DNA of 64,000 bases from the NCBI GenBank assembly GCA_037481875.1, contig JBBFKY010000010.1, positions 61,672-125,671 on the forward strand, written 5' to 3'. The position numbers were made by a program, and so were the translations under genes. Shown piece by piece: positions 55,647 through 63,944 of the stretch. This stretch comes from Desulfosoma sp. (GTDB lineage: Bacteria > Desulfobacterota > Syntrophobacteria > Syntrophobacterales > DSM-9756). A model generated the notes under the pieces. It made no database searches and was not told the DNA's origin. It saw nothing but the letters and a program-made list of their open reading frames with translations. The stretch's first letter is position 1; each line of letters starts with the position of its first letter.

Positions 55647-57068
55647 ATGACGGCGGAAAACCGATTTGACCTCTGTGTCATTGGTTCGGGACCCGGGGGC
55701 TATGTGGCGTGCGTGCGAGCGGCCCAGTTGGGGATGAAGACCGTGTGTGTGGAAAAAGACAACCGTTTGGGCGGGGTCTGTTTGAACGTAGGTTGCATTC
55801 CCAGCAAGGCTCTGCTGGATTCCAGCGAATTTTACGACATGGCCCGTCGAAGCTTTTCTGAACACGGTATTCGATGCCAAGGGCTGGATCTGGATCTCGC
55901 GGCCATGATGGCAAGAAAAGACAAGGTCGTGAGCGAACTCACAGAAAATGTGCGCAAGCTCTTGGAACGCCATCATGTGACGGTGATGCACGGCACAGGA
56001 CGACTGACAGAGCCAGGACGGGTCGCTGTAGATCTGCAGGATTCCCAAGGTGAGACGGTGCTTCTGGAGGCTAAGAGGGTGCTGCTGGCCACAGGTAGCG
56101 AACCCGTCCAGATCCCCCATATCGCCTTTGATGGAGAAAGGATTGTTTCTTCCACAGAGGCTTTGGCCTTTTCAAAGGTGCCGGATCGTTTGGGGATTGT
56201 GGGTGGAGGCTACATCGGTTTGGAATTGGGATCCGTCTGGCAGCGTTTGGGATCGGAAGTCACCGTCATAGAAATGCTTCCACGCATTGCGGCCCTTCTG
56301 GATGCCCAGGTGTCTCGAGCCTTGGAACGCATTTTGCGCCGGCGTGGTTTTCGATTTTTCTTGGAAAGCCGAGTGGTGGAAGTTTCAAGGGAGCGCGATG
56401 AAGTGGTTGTCCGCGTGCAAACCAAGGATGGCGAAGAACGATTGGTTTTTGACCGTCTTTTGGTCGCTGTCGGACGTCGGCCGCGCATTCAAGGCTTGGG
56501 ATTGGAAAATGTGGGCGTGGCCACCCACTCTAAAACAGGTCATATTCTGGTGAATACCCGTTATGAAACCAGTGTGCCAGGGATCTACGCCATCGGAGAT
56601 GTGATTGCAGGTCCCGCCCTGGCTCATAAGGCGTCTGCGGAAGCCATCGCCTGCGTGGAAAGCATGGCCGGCATGGAAAGTGAGGTGAACTACGACGCCA
56701 TCCCCGCCATCATCTACACATGGCCGGAAGTGGCCATGGTCGGCAAGACCGAAGAAGAATTGCGCGCCTTAAATGTTCCTTACTGTGTGGGAACGTATCC
56801 TTTTGCTGGGGCGGGGCGTGCCCGATGCATGGGGGAAACTGAAGGATTTGTGAAAATCCTGTCCCATGCGGGATCCGGACGCCTTTTAGGCGTTCACATC
56901 ATCGGTCCCAGGGCGTCGGACATGATCGCCGAAGGTGTGTTGGCCATGGAATGCGTCGCCACGGCAGCTGGTGTAGCCCGTATCATGCACGGTCATCCCA
57001 CCTTTGCTGAAGCTTTGCAGGAAGCCGCTAGAGTGGCGACGGCTTGCGCCATCTATGGCAAGGACTGA
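55647..57068 (+). CDS. lpd: Dihydrolipoyl dehydrogenase E3
   Basis: 473 aa flavoprotein disulfide reductase. The FAD site is LCVIGSGPGGYVACVRAAQL. The redox pair C45-X4-C50 lies in GGVCLNVGCIPSKALL, the NAD site is LGIVGGGYIGLELGS, and the C-terminal His-Glu is in HGHPTFAEALQEA. It reoxidises lipoate on SucB with NAD. The ATG at 55647 follows GAGGG; a GTG 15 nt upstream has no RBS. It is the last gene of the operon and overlaps the end of the convergent hydrolase gene by 16 bp. Confidence 0.97.
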   Translation: MTAENRFDLCVIGSGPGGYVACVRAAQLGMKTVCVEKDNRLGGVCLNVGCIPSKALLDSSEFYDMARRSFSEHGIRCQGLDLDLAAMMARKDKVVSELTENVRKLLERHHVTVMHGTGRLTEPGRVAVDLQDSQGETVLLEAKRVLLATGSEPVQIPHIAFDGERIVSSTEALAFSKVPDRLGIVGGGYIGLELGSVWQRLGSEVTVIEMLPRIAALLDAQVSRALERILRRRGFRFFLESRVVEVSRERDEVVVRVQTKDGEERLVFDRLLVAVGRRPRIQGLGLENVGVATHSKTGHILVNTRYETSVPGIYAIGDVIAGPALAHKASAEAIACVESMAGMESEVNYDAIPAIIYTWPEVAMVGKTEEELRALNVPYCVGTYPFAGAGRARCMGETEGFVKILSHAGSGRLLGVHIIGPRASDMIAEGVLAMECVATAAGVARIMHGHPTFAEALQEAARVATACAIYGKD

Positions 57069-58021
57069 TCCTGAAGAAAAGTTACGGCGCGCTTTTCCGA
57101 CCACACAGCGAGACGTCCCACAAAGTCGCCAAATCCCACATGACTTCCGTAGCTCGGGGTTTCCAGGAAGAGATAGGGATTCCTATAGGCTTCTCGATAG
57201 GGAAAGCATGTCGTGCTGAGGAATGGATCATCCAGAGCATTGACCAGAAGGGTTGGGATGGTGATCTGTTCCAAAAAAGGAAGGCAGGACGCTCGTGCAT
57301 AATAATCCCGGGCGTCTTGAAAGCCGTGCAAAGGGGCTGTGTAGAGATGGTCAAAGTCTTCCAGCGTTCGAATACGGGAACATTCCTGGGGATGGAGCCG
57401 GTCCGGAAACAACGCGGCTTTGGCTTGAATCTTTTTGCAAAGCATTTTCAGGAAACGTTTCAGGTAAAAACGATTTTGAGGTTCTGAAATCTTTCGGGCC
57501 GAACCTGCGAGATCGCATGGAACAGAAAATGTTACGGCGGCGCGAATGAAAGGCGGGAGTTTTAAACCTTGTTCACCCAGGTATTTGAGAATCAAGTTGC
57601 CTCCAAGACTAAACCCCACTAAGGAAACGGCGTCATAGCGGTCTGATCTCGCCATGTGCTCCACAATCGTTTCGAGATCTTCCGTCATACCACTATGATA
57701 AAACCAAGGCTTTCGGTTGGGTTCTCCGCTGCATCCACGGAGATTGACGGCGCAGGCGTCCCAACCCGCCTCCTGAACGGCTCGAACCATACCCAAAACA
57801 TAAGGGCGGCGGGAATGTCCTTCCAGCCCGTGCACAATCACCGCAACGCGCCGAAATCCTCGGCAAGACCAATCCAGATCGATGAAATCTCCGTCCGGAG
57901 TGTTCAGGCGTTCCCGTCGATAGGTGACTCCACGTACAAAGCGTAAACCGTTGACCACAATCATCTGCACATGAGGGTTTCGAAAAAACCGAGGCGCCGC
58001 ATAGGAGCAAGGTTGCACCAT
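57053..58021 (-). CDS. YheT-family alpha/beta hydrolase
   Basis: 322 aa. The nucleophile elbow is VGFSLGGNLILKYLGE. HGLEGHSRRPYVLGMVRAVQ is the oxyanion/lid start and the late ALDDPFLS supplies the Asp; the His is in YGSHVGFGDF. It matches the YheT/ABHD1-3 group, membrane-linked esterases or lipases of unclear role. The ATG at 58021 follows AAGGAAGA with good spacing; the ATG at 58051 has no RBS. It stands alone. Confidence 0.9.
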   Translation of the reverse strand: MVQPCSYAAPRFFRNPHVQMIVVNGLRFVRGVTYRRERLNTPDGDFIDLDWSCRGFRRVAVIVHGLEGHSRRPYVLGMVRAVQEAGWDACAVNLRGCSGEPNRKPWFYHSGMTEDLETIVEHMARSDRYDAVSLVGFSLGGNLILKYLGEQGLKLPPFIRAAVTFSVPCDLAGSARKISEPQNRFYLKRFLKMLCKKIQAKAALFPDRLHPQECSRIRTLEDFDHLYTAPLHGFQDARDYYARASCLPFLEQITIPTLLVNALDDPFLSTTCFPYREAYRNPYLFLETPSYGSHVGFGDFVGRLAVWSEKRAVTFLQDQSLP

Positions 58022-58210
58022 AAATTCTTCCTTGTGAGCAGGCCAAGTCATTTTGCATCAAACAAGCCGTTTCCATACACCATAAGCCTTGGAAAACTCA
58101 AGAAACAGAGGCGTTTTGCCCTAAAGACGCGGAGGCTTCTCTTGACTTTCACCTAAAATTCACTCTAGGATAAAGCGTCAAAGCAGGTTTCAAGGAAAAG
58201 GAGAAAGCCC

Positions 58211-58825
58211 ATGCAGCTGACACCGGCACAGAAAAGGGTCCACGACTTTTTGCAGACCTATATGGCTATACATGGTCATGCCCCATCCTATGAAGAAATT
58301 CGTAAGCATTTAGGGTTTCGGTCTTTAAACGCAGTCTATAAGCACGTGAAGCAGTTGGAAGAACGCGGTGTGGTGCGAAGTTTGGGCAAAAACCGTAAGC
58401 GCGCTTTGGAACTCGTGGAACTGAGGAGCGGGGGAAAGACCATTCCCTTTTTGGGCATTGTGGCCGCGGGCACGCCCATTGAAGCCGTAGAGGTCCCGGA
58501 AACTGTGGATGTGCCGGAAAGCCTGTTGGCGGGAGGGGAACATTTCGCGCTAAAGGTTCGAGGCCATTCCATGATTGAGGAGGGCATTCGAGAAGGGGAT
58601 ATTCTTATCGTCAAAAAGCAGCCTACCGCCGAAAACGGCCAAACGGTTGTGGCCCTGGTCCATGGAGAAGCTACGGTCAAGAGGTTTTTCCTGCAAGGTT
58701 CCCTCGTGGAATTGCGTCCGGCCAACAGTGCCATGGCTTCCATGGTGGTTCCCGCCGATGTTGTGGAAATTCTCGGCGTGGTGGTGGGGTTGGTGCGGCA
58801 TTATCGACATCGATTGGGCTTGTGA
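58211..58825 (+). CDS. lexA: LexA repressor
   Basis: 204 aa SOS repressor and self-cleaving protease. The winged helix is PSYEEIRKHLGFRSLNAVYK. The cleavage bond is A86-G87 in VAAGTP, and the catalytic dyad is S120 (GHSM) and K157 (ATVKRF), with the same 37-residue spacing as E. coli. The start follows AAGGAAAAGGAGA. No obvious SOS box was recognised upstream; deltaproteobacterial boxes vary, so this is not informative. Confidence 0.96.
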   Translation: MQLTPAQKRVHDFLQTYMAIHGHAPSYEEIRKHLGFRSLNAVYKHVKQLEERGVVRSLGKNRKRALELVELRSGGKTIPFLGIVAAGTPIEAVEVPETVDVPESLLAGGEHFALKVRGHSMIEEGIREGDILIVKKQPTAENGQTVVALVHGEATVKRFFLQGSLVELRPANSAMASMVVPADVVEILGVVVGLVRHYRHRLGL

Positions 58826-59013
58826 AGCACTTTGTCCCCGGCAAGATGTCATCAAAGGTGCACGATGCACCAAAGAGGACGCACTCAACGGGGACTTGAG
58901 AACTTGCCGTCCTTCCGAGATCTCAGGATTTTGAAAGAATTACGACTGTGGGCATGCTCTTTGCCTTGTTCAAAGGGGAAAAGGTCATACTCTTGAGGAA
59001 AGGAGGACGAGTG

Positions 59014-59349
59014 ATGCCGGCACGAGACGGAACAGGACCCTGGGGTGCAGGACCCATGACAGGGAGAGGTTTGGGTTGGTGTGCTGCGCCTAGAGGAGTG
59101 GGACGACGAACCTACGGCGGTTGTTTTGGCTTAGGACGAGGCTGGTGGGGCCGCGGTCCAGGGCGCGGATGGGGTTGGCGGCGAGGTTTTTGGCCAGGCG
59201 ACTATGGACCGGGAGGGGGCTGGGCGGTTCCCAGGTCATGGAGCCGTGAGGAACAGCTTCAGTGGCTCAAAAACTATACAGCCAACCTCGAAAACGCCTT
59301 GGAGGAGGCACGAAGGCAAATCGAGGAACTGGAAAAAAAAGAAGCCTAA
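59014..59349 (+). CDS. DUF5320 glycine-rich small protein
   Basis: 111 aa. The N-terminus MPARDGTGPWGAGPMTGRGL is the hallmark of DUF5320. A Gly/Arg/Trp-rich low-complexity part follows (GRGWWGRGPGRGWGWRRGFW), then a C-terminal coiled coil (WLKNYTANLENALEEARRQI). The function is unknown; in anaerobes such genes often neighbour dinitrogenase-iron-molybdenum-cofactor-like proteins, which are not seen here. The start follows AAAGGAGGACGAGTG. A perfect palindrome of the module B type follows 50 bp after the stop. Confidence 0.85.
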   Translation: MPARDGTGPWGAGPMTGRGLGWCAAPRGVGRRTYGGCFGLGRGWWGRGPGRGWGWRRGFWPGDYGPGGGWAVPRSWSREEQLQWLKNYTANLENALEEARRQIEELEKKEA

Positions 59350-59399
59350 AAAACCGGCCTGAAACCACAAAAACCGATGCATCGAATTCCATTCAAAGG

Positions 59400-59423
59400 A
59401 GGGGCAAGGCGCGCCTTGCCCCT
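59400..59423. repeat. Repeat module B, perfect palindrome
   Basis: A 24 bp perfect palindrome with arms AGGGGCAAGGCG and CGCCTTGCCCCT and no loop. It lies between convergent genes and may serve as a bidirectional terminator. Confidence 0.85.
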
Positions 59424-59428
59424 CTGTG

Positions 59429-60202
59429 CTATCCGATAAACTTTAGTAAGCTCATAAACGAGACCACGAGCGTAAACCCAATGCCCATTGTCCATTGGAG
59501 CTGCGTGAAACGCTTGTCCATGGCCTCGAAGCGTTTATCAACAGCTTCAAAGCGGGTATGCATTTCCCGCTGCAATGCTTCAAAGCGTTTGTCCATGGCC
59601 TCGAAGCGTTTATCAACGGCCTCAAAGCGCGCGTTCATTTCCCGCAGCATCGCCTCGAAGCGTTTGTCAACGGCTTCAAAGCGGGTATGCATTTCCTGCT
59701 GCAACGCTTCAAAGCGTTTGTCCATGGCCTCAAAACGCGCGTTCATTTCCCGCTGCAGTGTTTCAAAGCGTTTGTCCATGGCCTCGAAGCGTTTATCAAC
59801 AGCTTCAAAGCGGGTATGCATTTCCCGCTGCAACGCTTCAAAGCGTTTGTCCATGGTCTCAAAGCGCGCGTTCATTTCTCGCAGCATCGCCTCGAAGCGT
59901 TTGTCCATGGTCTCAAAGCGCGCGTGCATTTCCCGCAGCATCGCCTCAAAGCGTATGTCCATGGCCTCAAAGCGCTTTTCCACGGCGCTAAACTGGGACA
60001 TCTGTAATTCTCGAAGCGCTTTGAGCTCTTCTTCCACGCGCACGATACGCTCCATAAGCGACAGCTCTCGCGCTTTCAGTTCGTTTTCCTGCACAAAGGC
60101 AGCCAGCTGTTGTGCGACAAGCGCTCTGAGTTGGTCGCGCACCAGCGTTTCGATGAAGGCTTTGACTTGTTCGGTATCGATCATCAAGACTTCTTCGGGC
60201 AT
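59429..60202 (-). CDS. Repetitive coiled-coil membrane-anchored protein
   Basis: 257 aa, unrecognised. The N-terminal 65 aa (MPEEVLMIDTEQVKAFIETL) are unique. Residues of about 72-235 are built from RFEAMDK/RFEAVDK (7 aa) and RFEALQREMHT/RFEAMLREMNA (11 aa) units in irregular order. The C-terminus is one hydrophobic helix, WTMGIGFTLVVSFMSLLKFI. The likely form is a long coiled coil fixed to the membrane at its C-terminus. The DNA repeats are nearly identical in places, so unit number can change by recombination. The start follows AGGAGG. The role is unknown. Confidence 0.8.
   Translation of the reverse strand: MPEEVLMIDTEQVKAFIETLVRDQLRALVAQQLAAFVQENELKARELSLMERIVRVEEELKALRELQMSQFSAVEKRFEAMDIRFEAMLREMHARFETMDKRFEAMLREMNARFETMDKRFEALQREMHTRFEAVDKRFEAMDKRFETLQREMNARFEAMDKRFEALQQEMHTRFEAVDKRFEAMLREMNARFEAVDKRFEAMDKRFEALQREMHTRFEAVDKRFEAMDKRFTQLQWTMGIGFTLVVSFMSLLKFIG
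59500..59990. repeat. In-frame tandem repeats within the coiled-coil gene
   Basis: Units of 21 and 33 bp share AAGCGTTT and CCTCGAAGCG or TTCAAAGCG cores. A block of about 100 bp is almost repeated (compare about 59535-59600 with 59790-59850). All spacings are multiples of 3, so the frame is kept. Confidence 0.8.
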
Positions 60203-60488
60203 CGGGGCGCCTCCTGAAAATTTGTTGGAATGCTACCATGACCGTGGGCGCAGAGGCAAGCAGCACGACACTCACGTCCTGGGCGCAGCTTTTTTTGGCT
60301 GACGGAAACGGAGCCATTCAGAGGTGGCATTTATGCTAATGACGTCTCGCCCAATCCTCAAGGATCGTGGGCGAGAACAAAATCCCCCTCAAGAACACAC
60401 TATTCCTCTGCAACCAAAAGGGCCGTGAAAATCGGGTCGCTTCAAGGAAGGGAAATTGACACTAGATCTGCCTAAAGCATGGGTCGCA
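60203..60488. other. Spacer with hairpin before the coiled-coil gene
   Basis: 286 bp. The stem-loop at 60346-60375 has arms CTCGCCCA-ATCC and GGAT-CG-TGGGCGAG with a 4 nt loop. It is suited to end the minus-strand mini-protein transcript before the coiled-coil gene. No gene is present. Confidence 0.5.
60346..60375 (-). terminator. Stem-loop after the zinc-knuckle gene
   Basis: Arms CTCGCCCAATCC / GGATCGTGGGCGAG, 12 paired bases with a 2 nt bulge and loop TCAA. The U-run is weak. Confidence 0.4.
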
Positions 60489-60692
60489 TCAGGAAGCCGT
60501 ATCTTTTTTCTTCCCTGAGCCTCCGCAGCCGGGGCAGACGGCATTGGCGTAGTCCACGCAGCACGCTCCAGGCGTGATGATGGGTTCCAGACTGCACACC
60601 AGTCCTGTGCCGCAGCATTGAGGGCACACCTCGGGTGCTTTGACTGCCCCGCTGTCGGGATGGACGGTTTGACGAATTCTTTCATGATCCAT
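60489..60692 (-). CDS. Zinc-knuckle mini-protein
   Basis: 67 aa. Two DnaJ-like knuckles, CPQCCGTGLVC and CPGCGGSGKKK (CxxCxGxG type), flank ITPGACCVDYANAVC, so one or two zinc ions are likely bound by 8 Cys. The N-terminus MDHERIRQTVHPDSGAVKAP is short and polar. It could be a co-chaperone-like or protein-binding knuckle; the function is unknown. The ATG at 60692 follows GGAGG; a TTG 15 nt upstream is the alternative. It is divergent from the NtrC-type regulator. Confidence 0.65.
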   Translation of the reverse strand: MDHERIRQTVHPDSGAVKAPEVCPQCCGTGLVCSLEPIITPGACCVDYANAVCPGCGGSGKKKDTAS

Positions 60693-60838
60693 CACGAAAT
60701 CCTCCAAGATTTCGAAGACCCTTTGGTGTCTGAAGACTTTTCAAAGCCAGAATGGCACGATAATAAAGCTTCGACAAGCAGGGTCATTTCAAACAGTCCA
60801 GATCTTTCAGATCAAGGTCGGATCAAGGAACCTTTCTC

Positions 60839-62311
60839 ATGCGGCCACCCAAAGTCCTTTTTGTGGAAGATGATGCCTCCTTGCGCCTTACCCAAAGCCT
60901 TTATTTGGAACAGGAAGGCTTTGCCGTGGTGCCGGCTTCCAGCCGTTCTGAGGCGCGCCGAGCTCTTTGCGAAGAAGCCTTTGATGCCGTGGTGACGGAC
61001 CTGCGTTTGGGTGGAGGTAGCGGCCTTGAGGTGCTAGCCGATGTTCAGGAAATACGGCCTGACGCCGAAACGGTGGTCATCACCGGATATGGTTCTGTGG
61101 AAAGCGCTGTGGAAGCTATGAAGCGCGGCGCCTACGACTATCTCACCAAACCCGTGGATCCGGAATTCTTGGTCAGAACCCTAAAAAAAGCCTTGGAACG
61201 CCGTAGATTGCGCCGGCAGCTTGATCATCTAAAAGATCGTTTTACAGAAGAGGCGGGATTAGACCGTATCGTGGCGGAAAGCGCCGCGATGCGAGCGGTC
61301 ATGGAACGCCTGGACGATGTGGCGGCAAGCGACGCGCCGGTTTTAATCGAAGGGGAAAGTGGCACCGGAAAAGAGCTTATGGCCAAATGGATTCATCATC
61401 GCAGCCGCCGATCTTCGGGACCTTTTGTGGGGATCAACTGTGGCGCGGTACCAGAGACATTGCTGGAGACCGAATTATTCGGCCATGTGCGAGGCGCTTT
61501 TACGGGAGCGCACCAGGCAAAGAAAGGGCTGTTTGAAGCGGCCGACGGAGGGACCCTGTTCCTGGACGAAGTGGGAGAAATTTCCCCGGCTTTTCAGGTG
61601 AAACTCTTGCGCACCCTTCAGGAAGGAACCATTCGCCGTGTGGGTTCCGTCAAAGAAACCCCTGTGGATGTTCGCCTCATTGCCGCCAGCAACCAAAATC
61701 TGGCAAAGCTTGTCCATCAGGGTCGTTTTCGTCCGGACCTCTATTATCGTATTCATGTGGTACCCATTGTGCTTCCGCCTTTGCGGGAACGTCCGGAAGA
61801 TATTCTTCCCTTAGCCCATACGATTCTGGAACGTCTAAGCCGGCGCATGGGCAGAAAAATTCCGCAGTTAACGCCAGCAGCATGCCGGCGACTTCTCCAA
61901 TATTCCTGGCCCGGAAACGTGCGCGAACTGGAAAACACGCTGGAACGTGTCCTCATTTTTTCTCGCTCCCAAATAATCGATGCCGATGCTTTGCAGCTGG
62001 AATCCTTGGAAAAACTGTCCCAAAGCCATTCTTGTTTTCCAAAAGGGCCGTCATGTGGATTGCCTTCGGAAACTTCATACTTCAAATCCCTAGGGTCTGA
62101 ACCGCTTTTCAAGTCGGAAGACGCGGAACCGTCTGTCCATGACCAGGAACGGCTCGATCTGACGCTGGAAGAAGTGGAACGACGTCATATCCTCTCGGTG
62201 TTGGCTCGATGCGGCCATAACAAGAGGAAAGCCGCAGCGGTTCTGGGCATCGGAACCAACACCCTTTGGAGAAAGCTGAAAAAATACGGTTATGAAAAAC
62301 CTCAAGCGTGA
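60839..62311 (+). CDS. Sigma-54-dependent response regulator (NtrC family)
   Basis: 490 aa. The receiver has phospho-Asp D54 ([10 protein letters not shown]). The AAA+ domain has Walker [21 protein letters not shown], the sigma-54 contact loop [12 protein letters not shown] and Walker [12 protein letters not shown]. The C-terminal Fis-type HTH is [21 protein letters not shown] linker of about 60 aa before the HTH is variable. It activates sigma-54 promoters when phosphorylated, presumably by the kinase whose start overlaps its end by 20 bp. The target genes are unknown. Confidence 0.95.
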   Translation: MRPPKVLFVEDDASLRLTQSLYLEQEGFAVVPASSRSEARRALCEEAFDAVVTDLRLGGGSGLEVLADVQEIRPDAETVVITGYGSVESAVEAMKRGAYDYLTKPVDPEFLVRTLKKALERRRLRRQLDHLKDRFTEEAGLDRIVAESAAMRAVMERLDDVAASDAPVLIEGESGTGKELMAKWIHHRSRRSSGPFVGINCGAVPETLLETELFGHVRGAFTGAHQAKKGLFEAADGGTLFLDEVGEISPAFQVKLLRTLQEGTIRRVGSVKETPVDVRLIAASNQNLAKLVHQGRFRPDLYYRIHVVPIVLPPLRERPEDILPLAHTILERLSRRMGRKIPQLTPAACRRLLQYSWPGNVRELENTLERVLIFSRSQIIDADALQLESLEKLSQSHSCFPKGPSCGLPSETSYFKSLGSEPLFKSEDAEPSVHDQERLDLTLEEVERRHILSVLARCGHNKRKAAAVLGIGTNTLWRKLKKYGYEKPQA

Positions 62312-63407
62312 GCGCCTCTTCCTGGACAAAACAAGCCTTTTGGCCGTGCTTGACAGCATGGAAGACCGCATCTACGTGGTCGATCGCGATTACCGCATTC
62401 GATACATGAACTGGTCCTTACGAAGAGATATGGGCGACGGAGAAGGTGCTCTGTGCCACGAATTCTTCGGGCATGACCGAGCCGTGTGCGATGAATGCCA
62501 GCATGGCATGAGTTCTTTTGAGCCGGAACGGCGCCGGGAATGGGTTTCTCCCATCGATGGGCGAGTCTACGAAGTGTCAGTTTCGCCTCTTCACGGACCC
62601 GACGGCACCATCTTTCGACTCCATATCATGCGTGACATTTCCCAGCGCAAAACCCTGGAAGCCGCTCTGCACGAACAAGCGCGTACTCTGGAAGCCAAGG
62701 TAAAGGAGCAGGCGGGGATTTTGTTTCGTCAGGAACGCCTTTCGCTTCTAGGAGAAATTGCAGCCGGGTTGGCTCATGAACTGCGCACTCCCTTGGGAGC
62801 AATTCTCACCGCCGTAAAACTCCTGGAAAAAGACCCAGTCAGTGCAGCTCAAAAGGCCATGATCTTAGGTCTCATTCGAAAGGAAACGGAACGGCTGGAG
62901 AGAAAGCTTTCAGAATTTTTGAGATACGCTCGAGGCCGCCTTCCGGAAAAACGCCCGACCTCCGTGCAGGCTCTTTTGGAAGATGTTCGAGAAGTGCTTA
63001 ACACTGACACCGCTCTACGCGGAAGGGTACATATCGGCATTCAAATGGCCCCCGATACAGACCCTTTTCCTCTGGATGCGGACCTTATCAAGGAGGTTCT
63101 CCTCAACCTGGGCCAAAACGCTCTCCAAGCCCTCGGCGGTCAAGGGGAACTACACCTGGAAGCCAGAAGGATTCCCGAAGGTTTGGAGATCCTGGTTCGC
63201 GACAACGGCCCAGGGATTCCTTCTGCCGATATTCCCCATCTGTTCAAACCTTTTTTTTCACGCCGATCTTCCGGAACCGGGCTGGGCCTGGCGGTGTGCA
63301 AAGATATTCTCGAAGCTCACGGAGGCCGCATCACAGTCTCCAGTCTTCCTCAGGTCCAAACCACCTTCCGTATCGTCCTTCCCAACGATCCGTCCCCGAA
63401 AACATGA
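62292..63407 (+). CDS. PAS-domain histidine kinase with cysteine cluster
   Basis: 371 aa, cytosolic, with no membrane helix. The N-terminal PAS domain (LAVLDSMEDRIYVVDRDYRI) carries CHEFFGHDRAVCDEC (C55, C66, C69), which could bind a metal or Fe-S cluster or sense redox state. The kinase part has H-box GLAHELRTPLGAILTAVKLL, N-box LNLGQNALQAL, RDNGPGIPSADI and GTGLGLAVCKDI. It is the partner of the NtrC-type regulator just upstream. The ATG at 62292 lies inside the previous gene. Confidence 0.93.
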   Translation: MKNLKRERLFLDKTSLLAVLDSMEDRIYVVDRDYRIRYMNWSLRRDMGDGEGALCHEFFGHDRAVCDECQHGMSSFEPERRREWVSPIDGRVYEVSVSPLHGPDGTIFRLHIMRDISQRKTLEAALHEQARTLEAKVKEQAGILFRQERLSLLGEIAAGLAHELRTPLGAILTAVKLLEKDPVSAAQKAMILGLIRKETERLERKLSEFLRYARGRLPEKRPTSVQALLEDVREVLNTDTALRGRVHIGIQMAPDTDPFPLDADLIKEVLLNLGQNALQALGGQGELHLEARRIPEGLEILVRDNGPGIPSADIPHLFKPFFSRRSSGTGLGLAVCKDILEAHGGRITVSSLPQVQTTFRIVLPNDPSPKT

Positions 63408-63421
63408 TCCGCCTATCGGAA

Positions 63422-63467
63422 ATTCCATGAGTTCCATTGTGGAATGCTCATGTTCCACAATGGAATC
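63422..63467. promoter_or_regulatory. Nested TTCCA/TGGAA palindromes
   Basis: TTCCATTGTGGAA (63432-63444) and TTCCACAATGGAA (63453-63465) are each near-palindromes and are exact reverse complements of each other, 8 bp apart. The first is also flanked by CATGAG and CTCATG. A half site ATTCCATG precedes them. It could be an operator array or a strong hairpin after the kinase gene. Confidence 0.5.
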
Positions 63468-63530
63468 CCTTTATACTGTCTGAACGGTTCCTTCCATGAG
63501 GCCGAAAGCTTGACCGAAAACGGGTTTTTT

Positions 63531-63639
63531 CCTTGGAAGCGCGGGTGGTTCGCTCGCACAAACGAAAGAGCGAAGGTCCGCACGTCCAGGGAAAGGGCTT
63601 CCGTTTCAGGCTTGTAGGGGCGAGGCGGCGCTTCGCCCC
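63531..63639. repeat. Repeat modules C and B
   Basis: The C part has CTTGGAAGCGCGGGTGGTTC, CGCTCGCACAAACGAAAGAGCG and a CGTCCAGG end (arms CGCTC and GAGCG). The B part is GTAGGGGCGAGGCGGCGCTT then CGCCCC. Confidence 0.6.
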
Positions 63640-63944
63640 GACAAAATGGCATTCCACAAAGTGGCATTCCACGCAGCGGTTTTTCTTGTTGTCGAACACC
63701 CTCCCTCGTTCGTCAGTTTTCGCCAAGGAACGCGGACGTGAGGCCGTGTGCATCTTCGCTCATTTGCATACATTTTATAAAGCGCCTGTGTTCAAGAACC
63801 TTGTCTTTATAACTGGCATGAAGTTTGTTTCTTGGAAAGATGAACGATCTTGGCGAAGCACCGGGGTTGCCGAAACGTTCCATTTTGGAAATAAGCCAGC
63901 TATTTCAACGTATGTTATTTGAGAGCCGTTTGACGGAGGATGAA

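Larger units (their letters stand above)
63408..63944. other. Regulatory and repeat spacer at the right edge
   Basis: 537 bp without a gene. In order it holds the TTCCA/TGGAA palindrome array (63422-63467), module C (63531-63591), module B (63614-63639), a direct repeat TGGCATTCCAC at 63647-63657 and 63662-63672, and the 5' region of the partial gene at 63945. Confidence 0.65.

Noticed and set aside
54807..56120. 437-codon open frame antisense to sucB and lpd
   Set aside because: It overlaps two well-supported genes and shows no protein family features.
59500..59990. Possible CRISPR array because of short regular repeats
   Set aside because: Units are 21 and 33 bp, contiguous without unique spacers, and always in frame. 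No cas genes are near.
59262..60302. Ser/Lys/Ala-rich repetitive frame opposite the coiled-coil gene, looking like a repeat protein
   Set aside because: The repeats come from the coiled-coil coding repeats on the other strand. The minus-strand frame has a strong RBS, sensible heptads and a membrane helix, while this one has none.
63640..63680. Sigma-54 promoter within the TGGCATTCCAC repeats
   Set aside because: The GG to GC distance is 8 nt instead of the required 10, and no TTGCA-like -12 is found.
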